A program made the translations under genes and the position numbers. 53,537 nt of DNA from Acidobacteriota bacterium (GTDB lineage: Bacteria; Acidobacteriota; UBA6911; RPQK01; DATIPO01), in NCBI GenBank assembly GCA_035471785.1, contig DATIPQ010000019.1, positions 1 to 53,537 of the forward strand, given 5' to 3'. This document shows positions 1-11,083 of this stretch, in pieces (positions within the stretch are counted from its first letter, which is position 1; each line of letters opens with the position of its first letter). Under the pieces are notes generated by a model. It worked only from the letters and a program-made list of their open reading frames with translations. It did not search any database and was not told where the DNA came from.

Positions 1-2
1 TA

Positions 3-1580
3 CGGCTGGTGGACGTGACAGGGCAGAGCGGCATTACTTTCGAGCACGTTTCGGCGCCCGAGAAAAAATACATCGTGGAATCGATGAGCGGAGGGGTGGT
101 GGTCTTCGACTTCGACGGCGATGGACTGCAGGACCTCTACTTCGTCAACTCGCTGACCGTCGACAATGTCGATCCGACCTCGGCTCCCAGCCATCTCTAC
201 CGCAATCTGGGAGGTCTGAAGTTCGAGAAGGTTCCCGCCTCGGCGGGCGTCGATCATCCCGGATGGGGGATGGGAGGCTGTGCCGGCGACTACGACGGCG
301 ACGGCCGCATGGACCTCTACGTGACCGCGCTGGGCGGAAACAAGCTCTATCGCAACCAGGGCGACGGCACCTTCAGGGAAGTCACCCGCCAGGCCAGGGT
401 CGACGACCAGCGCTGGTCGTCGGGATGCGCCTTCGGCGACTATGACGGCGACGGCGATCTTGACCTCTTCGTGGCCAATTACGTCGACTTCTCTCTCGAT
501 AGCCTGCCCGAATTCGGCAAAGGCGCTCTCTGCCAGTATCAGGGAATCCCCGTGCAGTGCGGTCCCCGCGGGTTGCCGGGAGCAGGCGATTCGCTTTTCC
601 GCAACGAAGGGGACGGCACCTTCAGCGAGGTTTCGAAGCAGGCCGGACTGGACGATGCCGACGGATACTACGGCCTGGGCGTGGCGTGGACCGATTTCGA
701 TCAGGACGGCAAGCTGGACCTCTTCGTGGCCAACGACGGACGTCCCAACTACCTCTACCGCAACCGGGGCGACGGCACCTTCGAAGACTATGGCTTCCTC
801 TCGGGCAGCGCGGTGGGCGAGGACGGCAGCGAGCAAGCCTGCATGGGCGTGGCCATCGGCGACTTCAACGGCGACCAGCGCTTCGACCTCTTCGCCACCA
901 ATTTCTCCAACGAATACAACGTCCTCTACCGCAACGACGGCGACTGGCTGGTCACCGATTACTCCTACGCCAGCCGCACGGCGGAGGCCAGCTTTCCCCT
1001 GGTCGGCTGGGGCGCTTTTTTCTTCGATCTCGACAACGACGGCGACCTCGACCTGTTCGCCGTCAACGGGCATGTCTATCCCCAGGTCGAGAGCGCCGGC
1101 ATCGGGCTCGATTACGCTCAGCCCAAGCTGCTCTACCTCAACCAGGGGGATGGACGCTTTCAGGACGTCAGCCGGGAGATGCCCGTGCTGACCGCCAAGC
1201 GCGCCAGCCGGGGAGCGGCTTACGGCGATCTGGACAACGACGGCGACCTCGACATCGTGGTCAACGACCTGGACGGCCCCCCCATGCTGCTGCGCAATGA
1301 CGGAGGCAACTCCGGCAACTGGCTGAGGGTCGAGTTGCGGGGACCGCACTACAACCGCTACGGACTCAACGCCCGGGTCCGGCTCAAGGCCGGCGGCAAG
1401 GTGCAACTGAGGGAAGTCCGTTCAGGGGGCAGCTACCTATCCCAGCACGATCTGCGCGTCCACTTCGGCCTGGGCCAAAACGACTCCGCCGAGTGGCTCG
1501 AGGTCATCTGGCCCGACGGCAAGACCACCCGCCTGGAGTCCCCCGCAATCAATACCGCGACGGTCGTTGAATACCGTTAG
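3..1580 (+). CDS. CRTAC1-like FG-GAP/VCBS repeat protein with C-terminal ASPIC/UnbV domain (5' truncated)
   Basis: The frame is open to the left edge and reads ...[13 protein letters not shown], which is the usual internal entry into this family, so the true start lies outside the window. At least seven FG-GAP/VCBS blades carry acidic calcium-binding-type loops ([70 protein letters not shown]). They are expected to form an extracytoplasmic beta-propeller. The last 80 or so residues ([12 protein letters not shown]...[16 protein letters not shown]...WPDGKTTR) match the ASPIC/UnbV domain. Such proteins are usually exported; the signal peptide would be in the missing part. Substrate and role are unknown, and the family is often expanded in Acidobacteriota and Planctomycetes. 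Confidence 0.9.
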   Translation, partial: RLVDVTGQSGITFEHVSAPEKKYIVESMSGGVVVFDFDGDGLQDLYFVNSLTVDNVDPTSAPSHLYRNLGGLKFEKVPASAGVDHPGWGMGGCAGDYDGDGRMDLYVTALGGNKLYRNQGDGTFREVTRQARVDDQRWSSGCAFGDYDGDGDLDLFVANYVDFSLDSLPEFGKGALCQYQGIPVQCGPRGLPGAGDSLFRNEGDGTFSEVSKQAGLDDADGYYGLGVAWTDFDQDGKLDLFVANDGRPNYLYRNRGDGTFEDYGFLSGSAVGEDGSEQACMGVAIGDFNGDQRFDLFATNFSNEYNVLYRNDGDWLVTDYSYASRTAEASFPLVGWGAFFFDLDNDGDLDLFAVNGHVYPQVESAGIGLDYAQPKLLYLNQGDGRFQDVSREMPVLTAKRASRGAAYGDLDNDGDLDIVVNDLDGPPMLLRNDGGNSGNWLRVELRGPHYNRYGLNARVRLKAGGKVQLREVRSGGSYLSQHDLRVHFGLGQNDSAEWLEVIWPDGKTTRLESPAINTATVVEYR

Positions 1581-1623
1581 CCGGTCCGGGGTCCTCGCCG
1601 AGCCCTCCAGCGACGATGAGCAA

Positions 1624-1734
1624 CGCCCCCCGCTGCCCGTTTCGAGACGTCAGGGAGGTCTCCGGCCGGGAGTGGATCTTCATTCCAACGCGGCGCTGCT
1701 CGATCTGCTTGAGGAGAGCCAGGAATGGTCCTAG
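1624..1734 (+). pseudogene. Decayed VapB-type antitoxin, C-terminal remnant
   Basis: The frame ending in TAG at 1732-1734 reads GGLRPGVDLHSNAALLDLLE followed by ESQEWS. This resembles the C-terminal tail of RHH/VapB antitoxins that precede PIN toxins (a GLRPGVDL...ALLDLLE-like segment). No N-terminal DNA-binding half is present, because the frame runs upstream into the end of the CRTAC1-like gene with no plausible start. The remnant overlaps the toxin start at 1725, as in intact vapBC operons. The call rests on this tail and on the adjoining PIN remnant, so homology is likely but not proven. Confidence 0.5.
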
Positions 1735-2149
1735 CTGACGTCAGCGTTCTCGTCAAATGCATTTCGTCCTGACGCTCCTGAGCACGAACTTTGCAGGCAA
1801 TGGCTGGAAGCCGTCGTCGGCGGAGATTCTCGTTTCGGCCTTTCCTCTCACGTTCTTAGCGGTGTCGTACGGATCGTTACTCATGGAAGGATATTCAACG
1901 ACCCCAGCGCTCCTCAGGAAGCTCTCGAATACTGCGAAGCACTCATCCGCCAGCCCCACAGCATCGCTCTCCATCCTGGACAGCAGCATTGGGAGATTTT
2001 CCGTCGCCTTTGCCTGGAGGCGAACGGCAAAGGAAATCTCGTGCCGGATGCGTGGGCATGCGGCTCTCGCCATTGAACACGGGCGCCAATGGATAACTCT
2101 TGACCGGGATTTCGCTCGATTTCCGGGGCTGGACTGGAAATCACCCTGA
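1725..2149 (+). pseudogene. Frameshifted VapC/PIN-domain toxin
   Basis: A complete PIN toxin of about 140 residues can be read only by joining three frames. Segment 1 (1725-1754) gives MVLADVSVLV. Segment 2 (from 1759) gives AFRPDAPEHELCRQWLEAVV and runs to ...EANGKGNLVPDAW near 2055. Segment 3 (from 2057) gives HAALAIEHGRQWITLDRDFA, then RFPGLDWKSP, and stops at 2147-2149. One extra base at 1755-1758 and one in the G run at 2053-2056 account for both shifts. The order and spacing match VapC/PIN proteins, including the N-terminal acidic motif and the C-terminal DRDFARFPGL signature. Two separate lesions plus a headless antitoxin favour real decay over one sequencing error. Confidence 0.8.
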
Positions 2150-2152
2150 GAG

Positions 2153-3832
<1,680 letters not shown>

Positions 3833-3840
3833 GAGGCCTG

Positions 3841-3846
3841 ATCTTA
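3841..3846 (-). promoter_or_regulatory. -10-like TAAGAT, 8 nt before ilvD start
   Basis: Minus-strand TAAGAT with 8 nt to the ATG at 3832. One of twelve TANNNT-N6-8-start arrangements in the window; no good -35 is visible. Confidence 0.5.
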
Positions 3847-3889
3847 GCGCCTTGCGGGCAGCTTTGGAAGGCCGCCCGGCCAGGCAGGC

Positions 3890-3895
3890 TACAAT
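3890..3895 (+). promoter_or_regulatory. -10-like TACAAT, 7 nt before exonuclease start
   Basis: TACAAT followed by GGCCGCC and the ATG at 3903. A transcript starting at the usual distance would begin at or next to the start codon. Confidence 0.5.
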
Positions 3896-3902
3896 GGCCG
3901 CC

Positions 3903-4784
3903 ATGCAGGTGCACCTGGTGGACGCAACCTATGAGCTCTTTCGCCACTACTACGGCGCTCCCAAGCGCAGCGACCCGCAAGGACGCGAGGTTGGGGCCAC
4001 GGTGGGATTGATCCGCTCGCTGGCCAAGATGCTGCGCGAAGAAGGCGCCACCCATGTCGGCTGCGCCTTCGATCACGTGATCGAGTCTTTCCGCAACCAG
4101 CTCTTTGAGGGCTACAAGACCGGCGAGGGCATCGACCCCGACTTGAGGAGCCAGTTCGAACTGGCCGAGCAAGCCTGCCGCGCCCTGGGACTGGTGGTTT
4201 GGCCAGGAGTCGAGTTGGAAGCCGACGACCTGATGGCCTCAGCGGCCCGGCGCTACGTCCAAGAAGAGGCGGTGGACCGGATTCTTCTCTGCTCCACCGA
4301 CAAAGACCTGGCTCAATGCGTGGAGGGGACCCGTATCGTCTGCCTTGACCGGCGACGCGGCCTGCTGATCGACGAAGAGGGGGTGCGCGACAAGTTCGGA
4401 GTGGGCCCGGAGAGCATCCCCGACTACCTGGCGCTGGTGGGGGACAGCGCCGACGGCATTCCCGGCATTCCCCGCTGGGGCGCCAAATCGGCGGCCGCGG
4501 TGCTGAGCCGCTACTTGCACCTGGAGGATATCCCCGAGCGCGCCGAAGACTGGGAAGTGACCGTCCGCGGCGCCTCTTCCTTGGCCGAAAACCTGGCCGA
4601 GCGCCGCCCTCAGGCGCTACTTTACAAGAGACTGGCTACCCTTCGCTACGACGCCCCCATACAGGAATCGCTGCACGACCTCGAATGGCGAGGCGCCCGC
4701 CGCAAGCCCCTCGAGTCCCTCTGCCGAGACCTCGACTCGGAAGCCGCCCTCGACCTCATCCCCCGCTGGCAAAACGAGGAATGA
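3903..4784 (+). CDS. 5'-3' exonuclease (Pol I N-domain-like, FEN/H3TH)
   Basis: A stand-alone flap endonuclease/5'-3' exonuclease like the N-terminal domain of DNA polymerase I, expected to act on RNA primers and 5' flaps in the cytoplasm. The 293 residues start [17 protein letters not shown]. Acidic metal-binding segments are seen ([33 protein letters not shown]). The last is the helix-hairpin-helix region that in this family binds DNA and potassium. ATG 3903 is preferred to ATG 3894 because the protein then begins at the family's first strand and because of the TACAAT hexamer 7 nt upstream. No polymerase domain follows, so it is not polA. Confidence 0.88.
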   Translation: MQVHLVDATYELFRHYYGAPKRSDPQGREVGATVGLIRSLAKMLREEGATHVGCAFDHVIESFRNQLFEGYKTGEGIDPDLRSQFELAEQACRALGLVVWPGVELEADDLMASAARRYVQEEAVDRILLCSTDKDLAQCVEGTRIVCLDRRRGLLIDEEGVRDKFGVGPESIPDYLALVGDSADGIPGIPRWGAKSAAAVLSRYLHLEDIPERAEDWEVTVRGASSLAENLAERRPQALLYKRLATLRYDAPIQESLHDLEWRGARRKPLESLCRDLDSEAALDLIPRWQNEE

Positions 4785-4849
4785 CCGTCTCGCTTTACTC
4801 GCTATTGGCTTGCAACGAACAGGGCAGATGGTGCATCTTAGTAGATCGA

Positions 4850-4877
4850 CCCCAGGGCGAGAAACGCTGCCCGGGGG
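4850..4877. other. Hairpin upstream of the tmRNA gene
   Basis: Arms CCCCAGGGC (4850-4858) and GCCCGGGGG (4869-4877) pair with one mismatch around a 10-nt loop, followed by CGTTCTTT. It could end the exonuclease transcript or sit in the tmRNA promoter or 5' precursor. The T tract is weak. Confidence 0.35.
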
Positions 4878-4892
4878 CGTTCTTTGAAAAGT

Positions 4893-5253
4893 GGGGGCGA
4901 CTTGGCTTCGACGGAAGCAGTTGAGGCGTCAGATGCATGCCGAGGCTCCGCAACCTCGTCAAAAGCGGAAAAACGTACAATTGCCAACGATCAAATGGCT
5001 CTCGCTGCGTAATAACCACCGCAGCCGTCCTACCCGGCTAGCCCGCGAGTCGGGATAGGACGTCACTTAGCGGGATTTTCGGCGGTTTCGCTCTCTCTCA
5101 GGGAGCCGTCGAGAACTTTACTGAGAGGGCGTTCGGAAGGTTCGTTTGCCGGTTTCAAACGCCGTCCGCACGTAATGAACGAGACCGGACAAGCATGTAG
5201 ATTCTGCCGGCGAAGGCTTTCGGACGTGGGTTCGATTCCCACCGCCTCCACCA
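4893..5253 (+). ncRNA. ssrA: tmRNA (transfer-messenger RNA)
   Basis: Rescues stalled ribosomes by acting as both tRNA-Ala and mRNA. The 5' end GGGGGCGACTTGGCTTCGAC and the 3' end GGTTCGATTCCCACCGCCTC followed by CACCA form the tRNA-like domain. Acceptor strands GGGGGCG and CGCCTCC pair with one G-U. CCA is encoded (5251-5253). The resume frame is GCC at 4983 and encodes ANDQMALAA, followed by tandem stop codons TAA TAA (5010-5015). The tag ends in LAA as expected for recognition by ClpXP-type proteases. The total of 361 nt is normal for a one-piece tmRNA. The exact resume codon is inferred from the tag's ALAA end and typical N-terminal AND. Confidence 0.96.
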
Positions 5254-5272
5254 TTTTTCAAGACCCCGTCAA

Positions 5273-5292
5273 CCCGGCTCCAAACGGCCGGG
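5273..5292. terminator. Weak hairpin between tmRNA and the minus-strand GH3 gene
   Basis: CCCGGC (5273-5278) pairs with GCCGGG (5287-5292) around 8 nt. It lies between two converging transcripts but has no T tract on either strand, so terminator function is only a guess. Confidence 0.25.
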
Positions 5293-5324
5293 CCGATTGA
5301 GACTCGCCTCTTACTTCAAATTCG

Positions 5325-7484
5325 TTAAATCAGCCGAAAGCGCTCCGAGAGGGGGCCGATTCGGACTTCGAAGTCGCCGGCCTCGGCGCGGCGGTTGCCG
5401 TCGCGGTGTACGAAGGCCAAATCGTCGTGGGTCAGGCGAAAGGTCAGCGTTTCTTGCTCTCCCGCATCCAAAGGGAGCTTGCGAAAGTCCCTGAGCCGCA
5501 TGCAGGGAGGCGTCAGCGAGGCATACAAATCGCTGACGTAGAGTTGCACCACCTCGGTTCCGGCGCGGCCGCCGACGTTCTTCACATCGACACTGACCCG
5601 CACTTCTTCTCCGCTTTTCATCTTGTCTCGGTCGAGGCTCAGATTGGAGTACTCGAAATCGGTATAGGTCAGCCCTTGGCCGAACTGAAAAAGCGGGTTG
5701 AAGGCCTTCATCCCCAGATGGATGTCTTCTTTCTCGGAGTTCTTGTGATCGTAGGTGAAGAGCGAGCCGCTGGAACGCGGATAGGTGAAGGGCAGGCGTC
5801 CCGAGGGGGAGACCTGGCCCAGCAGTATCTCGACCAGAGCTTGAGCGCCGGCTGAGCCGGGGTAGCCGGCCCAAAGGACGGCTTGGGCCCGCTCGGCGAC
5901 CTCGGTAAAGAGGCGGGGACGACCCGCCGTCACCAGCAGGATGACGGGCTTGCCGCTATTCAGCAGCGCCTCGGCCAACTGCAACTGGGGACGCGGAAAC
6001 GACAGGTCTTCGATGTCCCCCGGCTTTTCCACAGCGGACCGTTCGGCCAGGCAGCAGACGGCCACGTCGGCTTGTTCAAGCCCCTGCAAGGCCTGCTCGA
6101 TTTGAGGCGCGCCCCGGAATCCGCAGCCAGGACGATAGATCAAGCGCTCTTCGATCGACTCGGCCATGGCTTGGCGCAAGGTCTTCAGTCCGGCAGGAAA
6201 GGCGGTCTCCTCCCGGCCTTGCCAGGTGTAGGACCAGGGACCGAAAAGGGCCGGCAGGGAATCGGCGCCCGGCCCGGTCAGGAGCACCCGGGTCTCGGCG
6301 TCCAGCGGCAGGACGCCCCAATTGCGCAGCAGCACGGCCGACTCGCGGGCCGCCTCCAGGGCTGTCTTGCGGTCGCCCTCCTGGTGCAGATCCTGCAGAG
6401 ATCCGGCAACGGAATTGTCGAACAGTCCCAGACCGTGCTTGAGCATCAGGATGCGGCGCACCGACTGGTCGATGCGTTCCTGCGAGATGGCCTCCTCCTC
6501 CACCAGTTCGATGAGAAGATCGCAGAAATCGAGGCGATGAGGCGTCATGCTGATGTCGATTCCGGCTTCAACCGCCAGCCGCACGGCTTCCTTCAAAGTA
6601 GGGGCCACGCGATGGATGGTGTGCAGGCGCATCACGTCCATCCAGTCGGTCACCACCACGCCCTTGAAGCCCATCTCATGGCGCAGCAGGTCGTTGAGCA
6701 GCCATTTGCAGGCGTGGGCGGGCGTGCCGCTGATCTCCCCGCTGTTGACCATGATGGTGGCCACGCCGGCCCCGATGGCGGCCTGAAAGGGGGGAAGGAA
6801 GTACTCGCGTAAGACATGTTTGGGAATGTAGGCGGGCGTCCGGTCCTTGCCGGTGGCGGGCATGCTGTAGCCGACAAAGTGCTTGGCACAACCCGCCAGG
6901 CGTCCCCCCGACTGCAAACCGGCCACGGCGGCCACACCCAGCCGCGTCGCCAAGAGCACGTCTTCGCCGTAAGTCTCGACCATGCGCGACCACAGCGGCT
7001 GACGTCCCACGTCGAGTACGGGAGCAAAGCTCCAAGGGATGCCCGAAGCCAGCGTCTGGCGGGCGGCGATGGAAGAACAGCGCCGCACCAAATCAGGATT
7101 CCAGCAAGCCGCCAATCCCAGGTTGTGAGGAAAAAGAGTGGCCTCCCGGGTGTAGTTGGCTCCGTGCACCGAATCGATCCCGAACAGCACGGGGATGCCC
7201 AGGCGCGTGCCCTGGCTGGCAGTTTCCTGGATTTCGCCGATGACTTCACGCCAGCGGGAAGCTGAGAGAGCCTGGTCGGCCACGTTGAGCACCGACCCCA
7301 CGGCGTATTCGCCCACGGCCCTCTGCAGAGCCTGGCGGTCGAAGCGGAACTGGGAGCCCTGACGCTCACGGGAGGACGCCAGGGATTCCAGGGAAACCTG
7401 GGTCATCTGGCCGACCTTCTCGCGCAAGGTCATCTTTGCAATGAGATTGGAGAGGGAGACTCGGAGAGACGGGGCTGTGCTCAA
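5325..7484 (-). CDS. Glycoside hydrolase family 3 beta-glucosidase-like, no signal peptide
   Basis: Predicted to release terminal beta-linked glucose or xylose from oligosaccharides. The 719 residues hold the GH3 N-domain (IPVLFGIDSVHGAN, CAKHFVGYSMPATGKDRTP), a likely catalytic Asp280 in GVVVTDWMD, the GH3 C-domain and a C-terminal fibronectin-III-like domain (VDVKNVGGRAGTEVVQLYV). No signal peptide is visible, so it is probably cytoplasmic. The start is TTG at 7484, supported by AGGGG 5 nt upstream and by the lack of other good starts. It has the same strand as the TonB receptor upstream, from which it is separated by hairpins. A secreted paralogue lies at 12.6 kb. Sugar specificity cannot be read from sequence. 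Confidence 0.93.
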   Translation of the reverse strand: MSTAPSLRVSLSNLIAKMTLREKVGQMTQVSLESLASSRERQGSQFRFDRQALQRAVGEYAVGSVLNVADQALSASRWREVIGEIQETASQGTRLGIPVLFGIDSVHGANYTREATLFPHNLGLAACWNPDLVRRCSSIAARQTLASGIPWSFAPVLDVGRQPLWSRMVETYGEDVLLATRLGVAAVAGLQSGGRLAGCAKHFVGYSMPATGKDRTPAYIPKHVLREYFLPPFQAAIGAGVATIMVNSGEISGTPAHACKWLLNDLLRHEMGFKGVVVTDWMDVMRLHTIHRVAPTLKEAVRLAVEAGIDISMTPHRLDFCDLLIELVEEEAISQERIDQSVRRILMLKHGLGLFDNSVAGSLQDLHQEGDRKTALEAARESAVLLRNWGVLPLDAETRVLLTGPGADSLPALFGPWSYTWQGREETAFPAGLKTLRQAMAESIEERLIYRPGCGFRGAPQIEQALQGLEQADVAVCCLAERSAVEKPGDIEDLSFPRPQLQLAEALLNSGKPVILLVTAGRPRLFTEVAERAQAVLWAGYPGSAGAQALVEILLGQVSPSGRLPFTYPRSSGSLFTYDHKNSEKEDIHLGMKAFNPLFQFGQGLTYTDFEYSNLSLDRDKMKSGEEVRVSVDVKNVGGRAGTEVVQLYVSDLYASLTPPCMRLRDFRKLPLDAGEQETLTFRLTHDDLAFVHRDGNRRAEAGDFEVRIGPLSERFRLI

Positions 7485-7520
7485 AGTATCCCCTATTCTA
7501 ACGCTCTAGACACGGAAAAG

Positions 7521-7563
7521 GGAACCTCCCCGGCGTCGCGTCCGATGGCGCCGGGGAGCGTTC
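7521..7563. other. Strong bulged hairpin in TonB receptor-GH3 gap
   Basis: CTCCCCGGCG (7526-7535) pairs perfectly with CGCCGGGGAG (7549-7558). Outside it GGAAC and GTTCC extend the stem by five pairs with a bulged base. There is no T run, so it may protect or process the receptor mRNA end instead of terminating it. Confidence 0.55.
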
Positions 7564-7572
7564 CGCTCAGGC

Positions 7573-7617
7573 GGCAGGGAGGCCACCCTGCCGTTGACAG
7601 CCGTCGCGGGGACGGCT
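7573..7617. other. Two further adjacent hairpins at the 3' end of the TonB receptor gene
   Basis: GGCAGGG/CCCTGCC (7573-7579 with 7586-7592) is followed by AGCCGTC/GACGGCT (7599-7605 with 7611-7617). The second overlaps the receptor's stop codon at 7616-7618. With the hairpin at 7526 these make three consecutive stem-loops. Confidence 0.5.
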
Positions 7618-10600
7618 ACCAGATCAGCTTCAGACCGAACTGAATCTCGCGCGGAGGCCTTACGCGGGTGACTTCCCCGAAGCTGGGATTGGACTGCTCA
7701 AAACTGAGCAGATTGCCGTTTTCATCGATTTGTTCGTCGGTGATGCTGAAGTTGTTGTCGATGAATTGCGGGTTAGTGTGGTTGAAGAAGTTGAAGAACT
7801 CGGCCCGGAACTGCAACTGGGCGCCTTCGTTGTTGAACCAGGGCAGCCCATAGACGTTTTTGATGAAGGAAACGTCCCAGTTATGGATGCCGGGGCCCCG
7901 GTATTGGGAGCGGGGCGAGAGTCCCAGGCGTCCCACTCGGGAAGGCGGAGCGAAGGCGGACGTGTTGAAGTACTGCTCGATGGTCTTGGGACCCTCGGGG
8001 TTGCCCACCAAGTCGGGACGGTTGGACTCGGTTCCGGTGAAGTCGGTGCAGCACGTGACCGACTCGGCCCGTCCTGAGTTGGCCGTGACGATGGTGGCCA
8101 GTTCCCAGTCGCCCAGGACGTTGCGCACGAACCCGTTGGACCCGCTCAGAGAAGGAGTCCGGTAGATGAAGTTGGCCGTGAAGAGGTGGGGACGGTCGAA
8201 CTGAGCCAGTCCCTTGTCATAGCCGATGTTGGTCAGGTCGGACACCGTGTTGCTGCGCACCTCGTTGAGGTTGTAGCTGGTGGCCAACAGCTTGGAGTAG
8301 GTGTAAGAGAGCTGGTAGGAGAAGCTGTCGGAGAAGCGCTTGACCAGGTAGGCCTGAAAGCTGTGATACCAACTGTCCGCGAAGCGGGCGAAGATGACCG
8401 GGCCCGATCCGCCGCCCACCAGAAAGTTGAAGGGCCGCAGTTGATTGGCCGCATCGGCGTTGTTGTTCAAGGTCTGAACGGCGAATTCGGTGCGGTCCTC
8501 AACCGGCACCTGGTTGCTGAAGATGCGGGTGGGAATATTATGTCCGCGGTTGCCTACGTAGGCCACCTCGAACTTGGTATCCCGCCATAACTCGCGCTCG
8601 ATGGTCAGGTTCCACTGATAACTGCCCGGAGTCTTGGCGCGCGGGTCTTTGCCGTTCTGGGCCACGCCCTCGCCGCCGAAGGTCCCGGCATTCTCCGGAA
8701 TCGAGTCGAGGGGACGACCCGTATTGAAGCCCCGCGAGGTATTGAAGGGAGGATTGATGGCCAGCGTGAGCAGGTCGCCCAAGGCTTCGCGGTTGAAGAA
8801 GACGCCGGCTCCGGCACGGATGGCCCAGCGGCCCTGTCCGGTGGGATCCCAGGCGAATCCTACACGCGGCGCGATGTCCAGATAGTGGTTCTGAACCAGC
8901 GCCCGTTCGTCGACGTCGAGTCCGCGGACGTCGCCTGGAAAGATCAATCCGTTGGTGGAGGTGGCTCCTTCGGCCGGATCCACCAGAGTGGGAATGAAAT
9001 TGGCGATGCGGTCATCGTCGGCGAAGGCGTTGGGCAGAATCGAGTAGCGCACCCCGTAGTTGAGAGTGAAGCGGGGATGGACGCGCCAGGTGTCGGCGAA
9101 GTAGAACTCGTAATCGCGCCAGCGGATGTTGGCGCGGGGGTTGGCCGAATTCTCGATGCCTTGACCGAAAACGGTGCCGCGCAGGATGAAGTCGGCCACG
9201 GCGTTGCCGGTGGTGTCGGTTGAGCCTTCAATCCCGTTCCAGGCGGCCGGAATAGCCCGCCCCCCGTCGGTCCAAAACTGGGGAGCGAAGGAAGCGCCGT
9301 TGGCGTTGGTGTCTTCTTCCTTCTTGTTATAGGAAACCAAGACGCCGAAACGCATGCTGTGGTCGCCGACGACCTTGGAGAAGTCGTCTTTCCAGACCAG
9401 CAGGTCCTGACGGTTGGTCCAGGGCGCCTGATGCCACAGGTCGTTGCCCAGGACTCCACCCCAAACCGTCGTGTGAGCATGGTTTTCGGGTCCGGGAAAA
9501 ACCTCGGGAATGGCCGAGTTGATGGCTGCGTTGATGGAGTCGCCGCTGCCCCTGACGATGTCGATCTCGTTGCCCGACCAGGAGAAGCTCATCTGGTTGA
9601 CCGTGGCGGCTCCGAAAGTTGAAGTCCACTGGGTGGTCAGGCTGCGGGCCGGCTGGTCCCACTGGGAGTCGACCGCAGGGAAGGGGTCGTCGCCCCACAG
9701 TCCGCCTTCCTGAAAGCTGGGGGAGGAGTTGGTCCAACTGTCTTTGGTGAAGCGGCCCATAAAGCTGTGCGTGCTGTTGAGAGTGAAGTCGAGGCGCACC
9801 TGCTCTTGCCGGGTGTCGATGGGCGAACTGGGTGCGGCCACCCAGTTGGCGCCGTTGAAGCGGGGGTCGTCGGTTGACAGCGTGGGCGCCGGGTAGAGCG
9901 CCAGCAACGCCTGTCCCGCCGGACTCAGCAATTCCTGGGGGATCTGGTGGTTGGGGAAGAACTGACCGGTGAAGGGATTGATGGGCAACGGGTCACGGCT
10001 GCTGGGACCGGAGAAATCGCCCTGCCGTTCCGCCAAAGTGGGAACGCGGGCTCGACGAGGAACGCCCCGGCGGTCCTTGCGCCACTCCTGCGACCAGAAA
10101 AAGAAGAGGCGGTCCTTGACGATGGGTCCGCCAAGCGAATAGCCGAAGTTGTTGTAGACCAGGCTTTGCTTCTCCGCGCCGGCCGAGTTGAGAAATAGTT
10201 CGGTGGCGTTGAGATTGTCGTTGCGGTGAAAATAGTAAGCGGAACCATGGAACTGATTGGTACCGCTCTTGGTCACCACGTTGACCTGGGCTCCGGAAGA
10301 AGCGCCCAGGTCGGCCTCGTAGCTGTTGCGCTGGATCTTGAACTCGGCAATCGAGTCGACCGAGGGGTAGGTCAGGATGGTGCGTCCCGAGCCGATGTCG
10401 ACGTTGTTGGTTCCGTCCACCAGCCACATGTTGGCGTTGCCCGGACTGCCCGAGAAGGAGATGTCGACACCCGCCAACAGTCCGGTGTTGGAGACCGCCG
10501 CGCCCTGACCCACCGCCGCCCCCGGAACCAGGGTGGCCAACTGCACGAAACTGCGGTTGTTGAGGGGAAGCTCGGTGACCTGCTCGCCCGTGATGAGGTT

Positions 10601-11014
10601 GCTCACCGAGCCGCTGCGCAGCTCGACTTGAGCGGGAGAACTGCTGACCGTCACCTCCTCGCTCATCTCGCCCAACTCCAAACGGCAGTTGACGACCCGG
10701 TTGGCGCGCACGTCGACCTTGATACTCTTGGCCACGAACGACTTGAAACCTTCCAGCGTGGCCGTCAGCCGGTAGGTGCCGACCTCCACCCGCAAAAACG
10801 TGTAAAAGCCGGTGTCGTCGGAAATCACGGTGCGGGAGGTTCCCGTGTCCTGGTTGACGATTTTCACCTCGGCTCCCGGAATGACCGCGTCCGAACTGTC
10901 CTTGACCGTGCCGCTGATAGTACCCGCTGTCTGGGCCTGCAACGATACGGAGAACAGGAGGAAAAGCGTGGCCAAAAGGGCTGGGATGCAGAAAACCCTT
11001 TGCTGTGGACGCAT
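7616..11014 (-). CDS. Oar-like TonB-dependent outer-membrane receptor
   Basis: Expected to import a large substrate, probably an oligosaccharide, through the outer membrane. The 1132 residues begin with a signal peptide (MRPQQRVFCIPALLATLFLL then FSVSLQAQ). Next comes a carboxypeptidase-regulatory-like beta-sandwich (GTISGTVKDSSDAVIPGAEV...TGFYTFLRVEVGTYRLTATLEGF), then a plug (residues ~110-250) and a 22-strand-type barrel rich in aromatic pairs, ending in REIQFGLKLIW. This architecture is typical of large acidobacterial receptor families. ATG 11014 is chosen because it starts the signal peptide and GGGGG lies 7 nt upstream. It is divergent from a ROK repressor and flanked by GH3 enzymes, which suggests a glucoside substrate. 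No SusD partner is seen. Confidence 0.93.
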   Translation of the reverse strand: MRPQQRVFCIPALLATLFLLFSVSLQAQTAGTISGTVKDSSDAVIPGAEVKIVNQDTGTSRTVISDDTGFYTFLRVEVGTYRLTATLEGFKSFVAKSIKVDVRANRVVNCRLELGEMSEEVTVSSSPAQVELRSGSVSNLITGEQVTELPLNNRSFVQLATLVPGAAVGQGAAVSNTGLLAGVDISFSGSPGNANMWLVDGTNNVDIGSGRTILTYPSVDSIAEFKIQRNSYEADLGASSGAQVNVVTKSGTNQFHGSAYYFHRNDNLNATELFLNSAGAEKQSLVYNNFGYSLGGPIVKDRLFFFWSQEWRKDRRGVPRRARVPTLAERQGDFSGPSSRDPLPINPFTGQFFPNHQIPQELLSPAGQALLALYPAPTLSTDDPRFNGANWVAAPSSPIDTRQEQVRLDFTLNSTHSFMGRFTKDSWTNSSPSFQEGGLWGDDPFPAVDSQWDQPARSLTTQWTSTFGAATVNQMSFSWSGNEIDIVRGSGDSINAAINSAIPEVFPGPENHAHTTVWGGVLGNDLWHQAPWTNRQDLLVWKDDFSKVVGDHSMRFGVLVSYNKKEEDTNANGASFAPQFWTDGGRAIPAAWNGIEGSTDTTGNAVADFILRGTVFGQGIENSANPRANIRWRDYEFYFADTWRVHPRFTLNYGVRYSILPNAFADDDRIANFIPTLVDPAEGATSTNGLIFPGDVRGLDVDERALVQNHYLDIAPRVGFAWDPTGQGRWAIRAGAGVFFNREALGDLLTLAINPPFNTSRGFNTGRPLDSIPENAGTFGGEGVAQNGKDPRAKTPGSYQWNLTIERELWRDTKFEVAYVGNRGHNIPTRIFSNQVPVEDRTEFAVQTLNNNADAANQLRPFNFLVGGGSGPVIFARFADSWYHSFQAYLVKRFSDSFSYQLSYTYSKLLATSYNLNEVRSNTVSDLTNIGYDKGLAQFDRPHLFTANFIYRTPSLSGSNGFVRNVLGDWELATIVTANSGRAESVTCCTDFTGTESNRPDLVGNPEGPKTIEQYFNTSAFAPPSRVGRLGLSPRSQYRGPGIHNWDVSFIKNVYGLPWFNNEGAQLQFRAEFFNFFNHTNPQFIDNNFSITDEQIDENGNLLSFEQSNPSFGEVTRVRPPREIQFGLKLIW

Positions 11015-11083
11015 GTGTTTACCCCCGTGTGTTGCTGCAATTGACTGCATGAAGCAATTGCGCTTTCTTGCTGCTAACAATTG

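Noticed and set aside
5063-5254. Minus-strand open frame beginning MVEAVGIEPTSESLRRQ
   Set aside because: It is antisense to the tmRNA 3' half. VGIEPTSE-type peptides are a common misannotation of complementary tRNA/tmRNA T-arm sequence.
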